Of a DNA stretch of 64,000 bases, positions 25,764 through 37,859 are shown piece after piece. Source of the stretch: Peromyscus leucopus. Its lineage: Eukaryota; Chordata; Mammalia; Rodentia; Cricetidae. Every line of letters begins with the position of its first letter. Positions within the stretch are counted from its first letter, which is position 1. Below the pieces are notes generated by a model, which saw only the letters and a list, made by a program, of their open reading frames with translations, was not told the DNA's origin and ran no database searches. Made by a program: the position numbers and the translations under genes. Where the stretch lies: positions 25,330,215-25,394,214 of the forward strand of contig NC_051075.1 in NCBI RefSeq assembly GCF_004664715.2. The letters run 5' to 3'.

Positions 25764-26702
25764 TAAGACATAATTGTACTTTTTATTATCTAGTTCAAAA
25801 GTAGAAGAGGTATAAGTCTGCATCATAAAACTTAATATCCGTATTGAATATGTCTCTTCTTTTATTATCCTCTTAGAGAGTTTGTATTGTATTGTGGAAC
25901 TAGAAAATGATGCCATAATTAATTTCAGCAGCTAGTCCAACCACATGGACAGAAGCAATTCACCTGCACTTATGAAACAAATTGGTAGTGAGAATCTATT
26001 TTGCTGCTGAAACCAAATAGATTTTTCATGATATTGTTATGCTAAGTTGAACATCACACCTTTTGTGTTCTCTCCATTTGGCCTTGAATAAACATTAGTA
26101 CAATAATAATCTAAATGATTTGCAAGTGGTCGTGTGCAGTTGCCCATCTGCTTTGGACAAAATTATACAAATCAATTACATGGACATGAAAGCCAAACAA
26201 ATGTGGATGAATCAACAGCATAAATAAAAAGGGGGAACCCTTATGATTTTTTCATCATATATCACCCTTCCTAACCAAAGATGAGTAAATTAGACTCATT
26301 AACCTTGAAAAATTATATGATTTGTACATAATAGGTTTGAAACAATACTTTGTGTCCTGGATATGATGAATATTTTGTCAATGGCACAGTATAGCTTAAT
26401 TGGAAGTTGACAAAGGGGATTATTTGGAAATGGTTGGTTCTTTCCTAGGAAAACTATTTCATGAAATTGCCCGGTGTTTGTTGCCACTCTAGAACTCTGA
26501 CTGAAAACCCTAATTGCTCCGTCATGTTTAGAGGAAGTGAGTGAGCACTTCACTGCAGGAGAAATGAGTGTGCATTACATTGTAAGAAGTTAGCACTGAA
26601 TCTGTGGGCAGAGGCTTGACGTAAATGAAACCAAAAGAAACACTGTTTAGCTTTTCACTGGACATTTGTCAATAAAGTCTCATAAAACTATTTATTGCTA
26701 CC
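25139..26702. other. Intergenic, no gene seen
   Basis: AT-rich, SINE-free DNA apart from the TA microsatellite. The portion at about 26040-26240 reads as possible conserved non-coding sequence. Confidence 0.5.
25723..25761. repeat. (TA)n microsatellite
   Basis: About 19 AT units, self-complementary and prone to cruciform extrusion. Confidence 0.96.
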
Positions 26703-26820
26703 CCCCCAAAACCCACCAGAGTTTGGGGGTGGGGGTGGATCCAAGACATTGAGAAGAGGATTTGGGGGTGAATTTGATCAAAATACATTTATAAAATTCC
26801 CAAAGAATTAATAAAAACAT
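26703..26820 (+). mobile_element. Rodent L1 3' end fragment
   Basis: G-rich segment (gtttgggggtgggggtgg), then tttgatcaaaatacat, then an A-rich tail, the usual end of rodent L1. A B1 is inserted into its tail. Confidence 0.75.
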
Positions 26821-26970
26821 TTTTCTTTGAGACAGGATTTATCTGTGTAACAGCCTTGTCTGTCTGGAAACTCACTCTGTAGCCCAGGCTGGCCTTGAAC
26901 TCTCAGAGATCTGCCTGCCATGCCACCTGAGTGCTGGGATTAAAGGCATGCACCACCAACACCCATCTCA
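26821..26970 (-). mobile_element. B1 SINE in the L1 tail
   Basis: A reverse B1 (gagacaggatttatctgtg ... gtgctgggattaaaggcatg). The A/T-rich flanks aataaaaacattttt and aataaaaatattttt look like an imperfect target duplication, so B1 integrated into the L1 tail. Confidence 0.9.
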
Positions 26971-27358
26971 ATAAAAATATTTTTTAAGACATCAATGAAG
27001 AAAATTTTCATTTGGGGTAAAGGGAAGCAAAACCTGAAACATTTTTTTCCCTAGAGGGTGTCCTTCTTGCAGAGAAGTGAAATTTCACTTCTGTTCCAAA
27101 TACTGTTCCAACATCTCAACTGGTTTGACAATCATGGCTGGAAAGCTCTGTGACTCACATTTCCAGTTCCCATTTTCTGTTTCTATTTAGATGCTTCAAC
27201 ATCACTGCCTATTGGTTGTCCCTCTCCATCAAAGAACCCCTGACTACCAGGAACTGGGCTGAAAATCCCAGTGGCTATCCTTCTAGAATGGCTATCGATG
27301 AAAACATTTGTTTCCAAGCTGAGGTGAACATATGCATGAGGGGACAGGCTTGTAATTC

Positions 27359-27434
<76 letters not shown>
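27359..27434. repeat. (GA)n microsatellite
   Basis: About 37 GA units, one strand all purine and triplex-prone. Confidence 0.98.
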
Positions 27435-27436
<2 letters not shown>

Positions 27437-27749
27437 GGTTGGCATAGGAAGAATGATTTGGTCGCTCACTCATTAAGCTGAAAGAGGTTGTATACACTGA
27501 TACCTGACAGGCACCCTCAGATGTCACCAGCCTGGACAAAAGATTCTTTGATCAGTTTATTAATTCTGTAAATCTACCGTATAAAATGACCACAGAAAAA
27601 TGATTTTCTTTCCACTTGCATCTTTTATCACTATTATATCTTGTTTCCTGGTGACTTTGGTACCCTCTCCTTGCTCAGCTCCCCGTTAAGGGAAATTTTC
27701 TTTCATGTTCTTCCTGTACTCTATCTTCCAAACTTGCTGCTGATAGTGA

Positions 27750-28054
27750 GATGTGGGACTGAAAAGATGGGTTAAGAGTACTTCCTGAACAATCATGAGG
27801 ATCAGAGTTTGGGTATCGGCAAGCACGTAACAAGCTGGGCATCCTGTATACATCTGTTATCCTAGCTCGGAAGGAGGTAGAAAAGAGGGTCACCGAGACT
27901 TGCTGACTTCTAGCCTAGCTATGAAAGCATGATTCCCAGACTCAAGGAGAGACTCTACCTCAAAAGAATATGGAGAGAGTGATGGAGGAGGACACCTGGC
28001 ATCCTCTTCTGACATCCACATGCATACACAGTGTGTACCCACACATATATGTGA
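27750..28054 (+). mobile_element. B4A-like composite SINE
   Basis: A tRNA-related head (gactgaaaagatgggttaag), a B1-like middle (gctgggcatcctgtatacatctgttatcctagc), a right arm with gagagactctacctcaaaa and the distal end cacctggcatcctcttctgacatccac, running into the CA repeat. Diverged, so old. Confidence 0.65.

Positions 28055-28086
<32 letters not shown>
28055..28086. repeat. (CA)n microsatellite
   Basis: About 14 CA units at the tail of the preceding SINE, the common way such repeats arise. Confidence 0.95.
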
Positions 28087-28827
28087 AAATTTAATCTAAT
28101 AAATCTGAAGGTGAGATCAATAGAAATGTGTGCTATTCTGAGCTTTAAGTTGGAGTTTGTTCTGAGGATGCCTGGGCAGTCTTTGTGACTTCTTCTTGTT
28201 GCCTTTTTCTGTGTGTGTTCTTTCTCTCAGCACCTGCACACATCTTGATTTCTTAATCACCCAGGGTTGTTGCCTGCAATTGTTATGTTTTCAAAGCTCT
28301 TCATACATCAGGATTAATCCAGAGGACTTAAGCTTGGCACTGGGGGAGTTAAAACACTTGAGGAGTAGTGTAAGTTCTTAATTAATACAGAAAGAAGAAT
28401 CACTTATAATTTATTTCAAAATATCCAGTGCTGATCCAAATAATATTTTGGAGTAAATGGGTGTGTGGTGAATAGTCTTCCATGGTTCCTCATTCACAGA
28501 TTCTCCCTGCTGGTGTGAGGGCTGTTCAGAACGGCACTTCACTTTTGGGTTTATTTATTAAGATCCTGCACTCAACTATAAGAAATTAGCCTCCTAGAGG
28601 TGAATCACTTCCTACACTGCAAAGAAGAAACCTGTTACTATAGCAAAGAAGAAAAGCTTGCATACATTCCTGAAGCAGACAATAAAGAAAAGATCAAATA
28701 GGTTTATTGCATAGTCCATTCCAGGTGTGAAAGAGGGCAGCTGGGTGTTTGAATAATGGGCGCTGACTGTCTAACAGGGTGAGCTTGTTACATCCCATTA
28801 GACAAGGGGTATGTGCGCATGATAGGT

Positions 28828-28856
28828 ATGTGCGTGCGTGCGTGCGTGCGTGCGTG

Positions 28857-28902
<46 letters not shown>
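28828..28902. repeat. (TGCG)n(TG)n compound repeat
   Basis: About six TGCG units followed by a long TG run. Alternating purine-pyrimidine with CG steps is highly favourable for Z-DNA. Confidence 0.97.
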
Positions 28903-28904
<2 letters not shown>

Positions 28905-31371
28905 CTTTTCAACTCAAAGCTCTCTAGTCATTTTAAAATGGAACAGCTTAAAGAAAAGTGGTTTTCACCACCGTAGGGCATTCTGAACGCTAATAGCAGG
29001 ACTGCAATGAAAGAGGTATTGAGAGGATGCCGGTCAAGACCTGTGTCCAGTATGCAAAAATCACCCAGCTGCAAGGCAGCCAGTGCTTTTATTTTCTGCC
29101 AAGTGCTCCAGGAGGCAGCGATGTCTCTCCTCTGCTTTCACTGAGAGTACTGTCTGCTGGTTAGCTGGGTTAGCATTGCCAGATCACTAATGCCAAATAG
29201 ACTTTGAGTCTCTCAGCAAAAATCATATCTTTTTTTTTTCCCCCAGTGACAGCTACCTTGACTAAGATGTAGCTCAACGACAGAGGACTTGTCCAGCATT
29301 GCGGGGCCCTGAGTTCTATCACCAACACTGAGAAAAAGTCAAGAATAAGGGCGACCTCAGGACAAAGTTGTCTATCTTACAATTAAGCTGCCTGCCTGAG
29401 CAGAACCGTATACAGATCTCCAAGAAGGCACACAAGGACTAATTCAATTACTCGGTGTTGGTCATGCCCATTCCCACTCATTCTCTCTCTTCCTTTCTTT
29501 GCTATCATAATATAGAAGGAAGCACAAACATATCCATTCATTTTTGGAAAGTAAAAGCTCGCCTACAGCTCACAGTCCACAGTCATGAACCACAGAAAGA
29601 TCTAGGTAACCTTCACTAGCACTTTGCTCAACTGAGGGACTTTTTGACTGTGAAATTTTTGTTCAACAAGCATTAGCTTAGGGAGTATCCCTAAGTCCTG
29701 CTTCTCATATATTCAATTCTTTACTTAAGTAAAGAACATTGAGCATTGACTGTAAACACAGCACTGGGGTCTGTCAGGCATGTAGCCCCTAGCCTCTTTA
29801 TTAAGTTTCATGTACTTCCTGCCCTTGCAGACATCCTTGTTGAGGCAGGCTGTGCTGAGCCCGTGTTCTCCTCCACCCCATCCCTGTCAAAGTCACTGGT
29901 TCCGTGTTCCACTCTCTGGAGTTTGTAGTGGGTGGTTAGCAAGTTAAGGAAGTATGTGCGTCGTGACTCTGCCGAGTCAAGCCAAGGTTTCTCCCAGGAC
30001 TAAGGCATTACTGGGGGAAGAGACATTTCTCATTCTATCAGGGCTCACGCTATGAGTGACAGCCTATTAGCTGCCCAGCCAGCCTGAATCTGCCCATGTC
30101 ACAGCAGAGGCGTGACAGTAATATGGGTAGATCTGCTTCCAAAGAGAGACTCCATTCCAGAGTTGGGGGCAGAGATCTGCTGACCCGCTTTTAGAGATAG
30201 ATCTGATTAAGCCTCACCAGCCAATGCCAGATACCAGGCATGTGAGGGGTTGTATCAGTACATTCATAGTGGGTTGTCTTTCCTGTAGCATTCTTTCTTT
30301 TACGTTAGTACCTCACCAAGAAGGGCATCTTTTGAATTATGTGGCTTGCTAGAAATTGTGATGTGGTTGTACTTGTGATGTGTTAAAAAAAATTCAAGTT
30401 TAATGATCTCTGTATCACTTCATTTGAGATGCCAACTGCAATATCGCACATATAAAAAGAGGTACTTTTCATAATTTTAATTTACCAATTACCCCTTTCT
30501 TCTTCTGTTTTTATTGAAGACCACCTCAGCCTACACACAGTGTAGACCCACTGTAAATATATTTCCCTCTCCCTGTAGAGGCAAGAATACCGACCTGAGA
30601 GAGGACAAGTCAGGCAAAGTCACCCTGCCTTTTGTACTCCTCACCCTGAAGTCTGAGGGCCATTCTCTGCAAACAGGGATAACGCAGAGACCGTAACCTC
30701 TTTGCTTATTGAAGGCACACATCTGATGAGGAAATGCATGAGAAGTCCACCAGAGTTTGTATACAAAGCTATTAGCTCCAGCCAGGTCTTTATTCCCCTT
30801 TCTATATTTTATTAAATCATTTGTCCATTATAAAAATTCAGAATTAAATAAAAATTTACATTTTCAGTATAGCTACTTTTAAAACGGTATTTAAGCAGAT
30901 TACAAGAAGGTATTTCAAATATACTCATTGTGGTTTCTTCAAAGGGATCTTTTTCTAAAATGGATGCTCTGAGATTTAGAGGTTAAAGGTGAAGACCTGT
31001 TCTGTCATAACCACCTTTTAATCAAATTTATGTACCAAATATTTTCATCAATTCTCTGCCTGGTAGCCAGTAGCCAGCGGGAGCTTGCAAATGCACAAGT
31101 CTGCTGGACAGTACTCTGGCCCCTTCCACTGACCCCTTAACCCTATTTATAAAACCCTTTGGACCTAGGTCCTTCCTCCCTCTCAAGGACCTGTGCGACA
31201 CTCTTCCATTTCCAGAGGCCGACAGTGCACTCCACATGTGCCATCTGAACAATGAACTGGGTTGAATGAGGAAGCGAAGCACGGCATGGTTGCATTTTCT
31301 AGAGCCTGCACTGAATTCAGCCAGATGGTCTTCTTGCTGCTTTAGGAACAAGTCCATTCATGAACTTTAAA

Positions 31372-31375
<4 letters not shown>
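28903..31375. other. Intergenic, no gene seen
   Basis: Mixed unique DNA with an ID-like fragment at 29258-29335. Frames of about 60 codons here have no support. Confidence 0.5.
29258..29335 (+). mobile_element. ID-like SINE fragment
   Basis: A tRNA-Ala-related core (gatgtagctcaacgacagag ... ggggccctgagttctatcacc) followed by an A-rich stretch. Diverged and short; it could be the left arm of a B4. Confidence 0.6.
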
Positions 31376-31418
<43 letters not shown>

Positions 31419-31424
31419 CATACA
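31376..31424. repeat. (TA)n/(CATA)n microsatellite
   Basis: About 19 TA units followed by short CATA repeats. Confidence 0.95.
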
Positions 31425-31923
31425 CATTTATATCTAATATATATCTGCATTTAGCTACTAGCCAAAGAATCACATTGAAAAATCCAGTCTGTGTGTTTAA
31501 ATATCTTTTGGTTTTGACATAGTATTTTCTCTTTTATTGGAATTCTCTGCTTTGTAAGCCATGAGGATAATGTGCTTGGGGAAAGATAAACAACAGCTGA
31601 TGGCAAGCAACTGTATTCACATAAGTGCACATATATTTAACGTGTAAAAATTAGTGGTTGGTAAAACGGCTTTGTGAAAAGCAGAATGAAAATGTGTAAA
31701 AGTGGTAAAAATGCGAAAAATACAGAAGTGCTTCTATTTCCCTATATATTTTTAATAAAACTTTCTAACTCTTGAAAGCAGTAGAAAAGAAATATTCTGA
31801 CAAAGAAGACTCTTTAACCACAAATTAAATCTTGCTTTTTGTGCTGGAAGGGCTTTGAGGAAGATGGCTTTCATGGCGAGTCTGGTAACAAGCATGGTAT
31901 GAAAGATTAGCAGATTAAAACAA

Positions 31924-32070
<147 letters not shown>

Positions 32071-32816
32071 TGAGAGGAATCTGGCCCATGGGGCTGGGAG
32101 GGAAGGCAGAGCACACCTGTGTCAGGGTAGAGTCCATTGTAGGATAAGATTTTGAAACAAATAGGAAAAACAAAGCCACAGCCATCTAGTTACATGTGAG
32201 TTTCAGATAAACACTGAATACTGGGAAGCTATTCATTACTTATCTGAAATTCTCATGTCACTAGTGCCAAGTGTTTTTTCTGACAACCTTACTCCACTGA
32301 GAGTATGATGTGAGCCAAGATATAAAGGGGATACAGGACAGTCATGTAGGAGAATGTCTGTTCGGGTGGTGAGGGCTGGGGCCCGGGAGTGGAGGGAAGA
32401 CTGTTGGAAGGGGGGCTCTGAGGGGGCAGACCTTATAGGGCCCTGTGGGTCTCGGAAGGGCTTGGTTACTTCTGCTGCGTGAATTGAGAATGCATTGTAG
32501 GATTTTCAGCAAAGAAGTTTGTGCACCAACTCCGGTTGTGAAGGAGCACTCTTGACTGCTGTCTTGAGAATAGAACGAAGCAGAAAGAACGAAGAAGCTG
32601 GGATGCTACGGTACAGGTTGGAGTACCAGCTCCAAGGGAGCCGGCAGGACAGTGGCTCGCAACTGAGTTGTAGCAGTGAAGCGGCGATGAGAGCCGGTCA
32701 AAGTTTGGATTTATTTTGAAAGTGTAGGTAACATTTTTTGACCAAAATGAATGTGGTATACGAAAGACAGGAGCTAACGGTGGTCCCAAGGTCATTTGAT
32801 GCAAAAACCTATAAAG

Positions 32817-33040
32817 CATTGGTTCTCAACCTTCCTGATGCTGCGACCCTAAATATATTCCTCATGTGGTGACCCCCAACCATAAAATTATTTTCATTTC
32901 TACTTCATAACTGTAATTTTGCTACTGTTATAAACTGTAATATAAATACCTGTTTTCCAATGGTCTTAGGAGACCCCCGTGAAAGAGTTGTACAATGCCC
33001 ACCCCCCACCATGGGTCTTGACCCACAGGTTGAGAAAGGG
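32817..33040 (+). mobile_element. URR1 hAT-Charlie DNA transposon
   Basis: The 5' end ggttctcaaccttcctgatg and 3' end gacccacaggttgagaaa form the terminal inverted repeat. The interior (gtggtgacccccaaccataa, cataactgtaattttgctac) is the ubiquitous rodent repeat. Non-autonomous, no transposase. Confidence 0.93.
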
Positions 33041-33139
33041 AAGTGTGAGATACTGAGGTGGGAAAGGTGACTGGAGTAGACCCCAGTGGTCATGGGGGTG
33101 AGGTGGGTAGGGGTGGGGATCGGAAGTCTGTTGTTCAAA

Positions 33140-33555
33140 TCTCAGATGGTCTTTCAATAAAAAATCCAGAGCCAGATATCAGAGTGAAAGCTGAAAGATC
33201 AGAGAAGCAGAATAGCCAGCCACTAGTTCTTACCTTTATGAAATCCTCAGCCTAAAGAGAGTGAGTTCCTATTTCCTCATGCCTTATATACCTTTTTCTG
33301 CCCAGACATCACTTCCTGGAATTAAAGGCATGTGTGCTTCATAGTACTGGGATTAAAGGTGTGTGCCACCACTGCCTGGCTGTTTCCAGTGTGGCCTTGA
33401 ACTCACAGAGATCCAGACAGATCTCTGCCTCCTGAGTGATAGGATTAAGTGTGTGTGCCACCACTGCCTGACCTCTATGTCTAATCTAGTGGCTGGCTCT
33501 GTCCTCTGATCCTCAGGCAAAGTTTTTAGGGGCCACAATGTATCACCACAGAGCT
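33140..33555 (+). mobile_element. Composite repeat with two reverse B1-like segments
   Basis: Two copies of a B1-derived end occur within about 100 bp (ggattaaaggtgtgtgccac and aggattaagtgtgtgtgccac), joined by gtttccagtgtggccttgaac. They sit inside a larger repeat that starts near caataaaaaatccagagcc and ends near aatgtatcaccaca. I recall this arrangement as common in hamster DNA, possibly an ERV LTR that captured B1 sequence. The family name is uncertain. Confidence 0.55.
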
Positions 33556-34125
33556 AAGTTGGATATGACTCCACCTTCTTTGGCAGTAGGGTGGGGCTGC
33601 TGGATATAGGAGTCTAGCCTGGGCAGGAGATGTAAATTTTGTGTTCTCTATCACCTCCACTTAAATCAGTGTTCTCGAAGAGAAAGGACCTGTCCCGGTT
33701 CTTTGGTTAAGGAAGCTTTCCTTCCTTCCATCTAGTTTTAGTTAGATGAGACGATACCTTTTCTTTGAACCTCATGCTTTGTTGGCATCTCACCCGTCCA
33801 TAGCTTCTGAAAGATGGTAGAGTCTGATGGGCTTGAAACATTTCTTTACTTTCCCCCACTAACATCAAGGAAAATGGGAGGACCTTTGTTGTTCTACATA
33901 AAGCCCCTGCTAGTGATTTTTCTCAAATGCACCTTTGAGCGTCCAATTCAGGAAATGTGGTTATTTTTACTTTGGCCATGGGCTTTTTCTGAATTCACTG
34001 AGAGTTAAAAGTCACACACGTGTCCAGAGCTAGGGGATGCCTGCTGAGTTCCGTGGATGGTGCATAACTGTCCTCTGACTCAATCACCCACCATCTTGGG
34101 GAGCTGAGCTTCAGTCCTTTGCAAA

Positions 34126-34800
34126 AGGGCTGTCACAGATGGCCTTGTTGACGTTCACCCTCACTCATGGAGGGGTGGGAGCTCACAAGACCCCCACCTG
34201 GGTATCCATACCACCTGTTGTATACAATCCTGCCTTATTGTATGTACATGTGAACCAGGAGGGACTAGAGTATATATGCCTGGGGGGTGGAGGCTCATTT
34301 ATGTGACTATGGGGAAGCTTTTGTCCTTGCTGGATAAATGCTTTCTGGGAGAGGATCACCCACATTCCTGTAAGTAACTATGGTGGTTTGAATAGTTACG
34401 TCCCCCCGCCCCATAGACCCATGTGTTTGAATGCTTGGCCCATAGGGAGGTGTGGCCTTGTTGGAGCAGGTGTGGCCCTGTTGGAGGAAGTGTGTCACTG
34501 TGCAGGTGGGCTTTGAGGTCTCACATGCTCAAGCAACACCCCGTGTGGGAAACAGTTGCTTCTGCTGCCTGCAGATCCAGATGTAGAACTCTCAGCTCCT
34601 CCAGCACCATGTCTGTCTGCACGCCATCATGAAAATAACGGCCTACACCTCTGAACTATAAGCCAGCCCCAATTAAATGTTTTCCTTTATAAGAGTTGCC
34701 TTGGTCATGGTCTCTTCACTGCAATAGAAACCCTAACTAAGACAGTAACCCCTCACCTCTGCTCTATAATTAAGCTCAATAAACTCACTTGTTCCCCAGA
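34126..34800 (+). mobile_element. Older LTR-like element split by an MT LTR
   Basis: Flanks on both sides of the MT insertion look like one older unit. The left flank ends cctgtaagtaac; the right flank resumes with gtaacccctcacctctgc and has an LTR-type poly(A) end (gctcaataaactcacttgtt). The left boundary and family are uncertain. Confidence 0.45.
34379..34744 (+). mobile_element. MT-type ERVL-MaLR solo LTR
   Basis: It opens tatggtggtttgaatag and contains gtgtttgaatgcttggccca, ggtgtggccttgttgg and tgtagaactctcagctcc. It ends gcaatagaaaccctaactaagaca, a textbook MT LTR. The 5-bp duplication gtaac flanks it at 34374-34378 and 34745-34749, as expected for an ERVL-type insertion. Confidence 0.93.
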
Positions 34801-35516
34801 GTGAACTTTGCTGGAATCATGCATTGGTTTGTTGTTAAGACCTAAGAAGAAGGGCTAGATATTGCTTATGTTTCTCCCTGGAAAGGAATTTTAGCAACAG
34901 TTGTTGTAGTCAGCAGGATATAACAAAACTGAGAATGAGTTTGGGAAGAGCAGTGGTGTCCATGAGACAAGGAATGAGACTAACAGTTGAAGCAATGTTG
35001 CACAAGGAGATGGTTTTCGCAAAGGACATTTTGACGTGGTGGCTTTTTCCTGTAAGACTTGTTGGGGTAGTGGCAGAGAGATGGACGGTGCAGAAATTTA
35101 TGAGACGTGTGACTAGGGTGAGGTCAATGGAGCAGGGACTGTTGCGGGGAGAAATCCCAGGATGGCAGTCTTCTTCCCGGTGGTATAGAGGAGCAGAACT
35201 GCCTGACGAGTGGAGACTGCCCAGGAAGTGTGGAAATGTTCTAAGAACTACTCAACATCTGGAGATGAAATTATAAGCCCTGGATATAGCACATCAGGAG
35301 CAGAGGTGTCAGCAAGCAGCTGGGGAGGCCACCCAGGCACTGCTGAGTATTAGAAAATCTACCTGATGTCAAGGTGGCATCTTGGAAAAAGATTGCAAGT
35401 GTGAGGAAGGAATTACCACAGAAAGCGGGGTGAGGTTGGTGTCCTCAGTGTTGCCCCCAACTCAGGCAGCAAATTAGACCAAAAAGAGAAATGGAGATGT
35501 TGGCCTGTCATTATTT

Positions 35517-36197
35517 TTAAGGATGGGAATCAAAAGGGGAAGACAGCCTAGAGTAGACCGATAATACAGAGCCCCTTCTGGGACCCTTAAACCTGGGACC
35601 CACAGGCATCAGGTAGAAATGAGGAAGAGGTGAGGCCCCTTCAACAAAGGATACCCATAAAGTCTGAACTTTGATACAGAGAAAGGGAAGACCCATGGTC
35701 CAACATGCAATTGGGGGTCTTACCAATGGTCCTGTGTGAGAGACCACAGTACTTATAGAATATTCAACACTGGAATTCCTGGAATTGGGGGGGGGGAAAC
35801 TGTAAACAAGCCATGAAAGATTCCCCACATCTGGCTTGTGAGTAGGCAGTGAGATATGGAGGCAAATGGGATCCGTTTGGGTAGTGTAGGAGCAGAGAAA
35901 CTGAGCAATATAACCATACATCAGTCCCTGAGACACAGCTGCATCACCTGAGGTGGTACAAGAGGAGTCAGTTCCTGGTGCACTGGCTCCGATGGCCATT
36001 AGAGATGCTTGGTCCTCACCAGGGCAGGTTCCCATGTGTATGAGGGACTGGTGTGCAATCGAGGAAGAATAGATGCTACTTCTGGGTGAAGTCTGGGGGA
36101 AGCAGTGTGCGACACTCAGGTCACAGGGTCTAAAAAGGCAGTGTTCGCCCAAGATTGAACAAGGAACTGAATCCAGCAAGGACCTCAAGACTGCCAT
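35517..36197 (-). other. Unassigned 226-codon open frame
   Basis: The longest ATG-to-stop frame in the window, uninterrupted. The translation is Ser/Pro-rich with scattered Cys, starts MAVLRSLLDS and ends SRLSSPFDSHP. I see no signal peptide, transmembrane helix or motif I can name. It begins 16 bp past the end of the minus-strand ERVK-type LTR (36213-36618), in the same orientation. It crosses a run of nine G on the + strand (in frame as Phe-Pro-Pro-Pro), a site prone to length change. It may be chance, or the remnant of an unrecognised repeat. No splice or promoter evidence supports it. Confidence 0.2.
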
Positions 36198-36212
36198 GCA
36201 GCGTTGGCAGCT

Positions 36213-36618
36213 TCGCGGAGTGTAGGGGGAGGTTTCTCGGTCCCGCCTAGCCCCACGGTCCGGACGAATCTCTCCCGCCCGAGCTCTTACAGCCGCTTAT
36301 AAAATAATCACCCAGAGGTTTATATTAATTACAAACTGGATGGCCTAGGGCTCAGGCTTTTTGCTGGCTAGCTCTTTCACTTTAAATTAGCCCATTTCTA
36401 TTAATCTATATGTTGCCACGTGGCCCTGGCATTACTGGTCTGCTGGCATCTTGTTGCTCCTTGGGCAGCAGGCTGGCGTCTCTCCTCACTTCTTCATCTC
36501 CATCTTCAGTTTGAATGTCCCACCTAACCTTATTCTGTGTCGCCATTGGCCAAACAGCTTTATTTGTCAACCAACGAGAACAACACATATTCACAGCATA
36601 CAGAAAGACATCCCACGG
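36213..36618 (-). mobile_element. ERVK-type solo LTR, minus strand
   Basis: On the gene-sense (minus) side it has GTGGGATGTCTTTCTG, a CCAAT-like gttggttgacaaataaagc, and an end rich in CG (cgtccggaccgtggggctag). I recognise it as an LTR abundant in cricetid genomes. The direct 6-mers gcagct at 36207-36212 and 36619-36624 match the 6-bp duplication of ERVK insertions. End bases are slightly mutated, so boundaries are plus or minus a few bp. The adjacent sequence has no primer-binding site, so it is solo. Confidence 0.75.
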
Positions 36619-36624
36619 CAGCTG

Positions 36625-37798
36625 AGCCCTTGGTGGGACAGGATATGTAAAGAGTGTCTGTGGGGGCGGGTGGAGAGCCACCTGGAGGAGATGAGAGAAA
36701 AGCGAAGCAGAGAAAGAAGAGATCTGTCTGGGTTACTTGGGAACAAATGTGGCAAAGTTATGAGGGAAAAAAGGGGACAAGAAGTCAAATTCTATGCTAG
36801 GAAACTTCTGGAAGGCTTTAATGCCAGAGGAACAGGCATCTCTGATGAAACAATTCAGGTACAGAAAAGCAAGCTGTCCCAGGGGTGGGCTGTCACCCTT
36901 CAGTCTAGGCAGGACGCTTTTCTCTCCTACAAGAGTTAGGTTAGGGGCAGAGATAGTTTGCCTAGTCTGGGCCTCCCACAGCAGCCAGGTGTGGCGAGGC
37001 CGCAGCTGCAGCTGCAGCCACGTGCCCACCCAGAGCCTCTGACCTAGGGAGCTGGCGGAGAGCAGTGCAGCAGGGGTGAGTGGTGCCTCGTGTCCCCGTT
37101 GGCCCTGGGCAAGGCCAAGCAGCCCAGGTCAGCCCTGAGTTCCTCGGGGGTGGAGAAATGCAAAGAAGCCCGTGCAAGAGCTCCAGAGTGTTGGAAGTAG
37201 AGAGGCTCAGAAAGAGAGTGACTTGAGGGCTGTGGAAAGCTAAGGTAGTGTCACTTATCCATGCCACCGTATCCAACACTGATCTGTGGAGGAAACAGCT
37301 GACACTAATGGATAAAATCTTCCCATGCTGTCAGATCTTGCTTATGTTAGACGTTAGTATCTCCTTAGCTGTGACTTCATGCGATCATCAGACACTTGGC
37401 TTGGAACAGACGACAATGGACTTTCAAAGTGCTTCATCAAGAGTATCACCACAGTTCCACTCTTCATGATGGGAGGATGAGGGGACTTTGCATCCCTGTT
37501 CTGCTCATCCTTGGTATAACTGTTTTGTTATATATGTGTATAGACTGAGGGTTTTGGTACCAGATATCTAAACTGAGGACATGACTGTTCCGAGATGTGG
37601 TTGAGGGGAAGGCTTATTGTTGATATGAGGGAGAGTACAGCCAGAGACATCTGGAAGAGTCCAGAGCAGGGAGAGAAAATAGTAGGCTGAACATGACCAG
37701 TAGACTGGACTAGGCCATGAGAGGCAGGTGAGGGGCTACAGAGGAAGACAAAGAGAGGACAGATAAGGAAACTGAGAGAGGGGATCAAGAGAGGAAGG

Positions 37799-37859
<61 letters not shown>

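Noticed and set aside
29725..29870. Possible MIR or L2 fragment
   Set aside because: Only a short resemblance (attgagcattgactgtaaac). Not enough to support a call.
35517..36618. An intact endogenous provirus at the 36-kb LTR
   Set aside because: No primer-binding site next to the LTR, no second LTR, and a short direct duplication immediately flanks the element, so it is a solo LTR.
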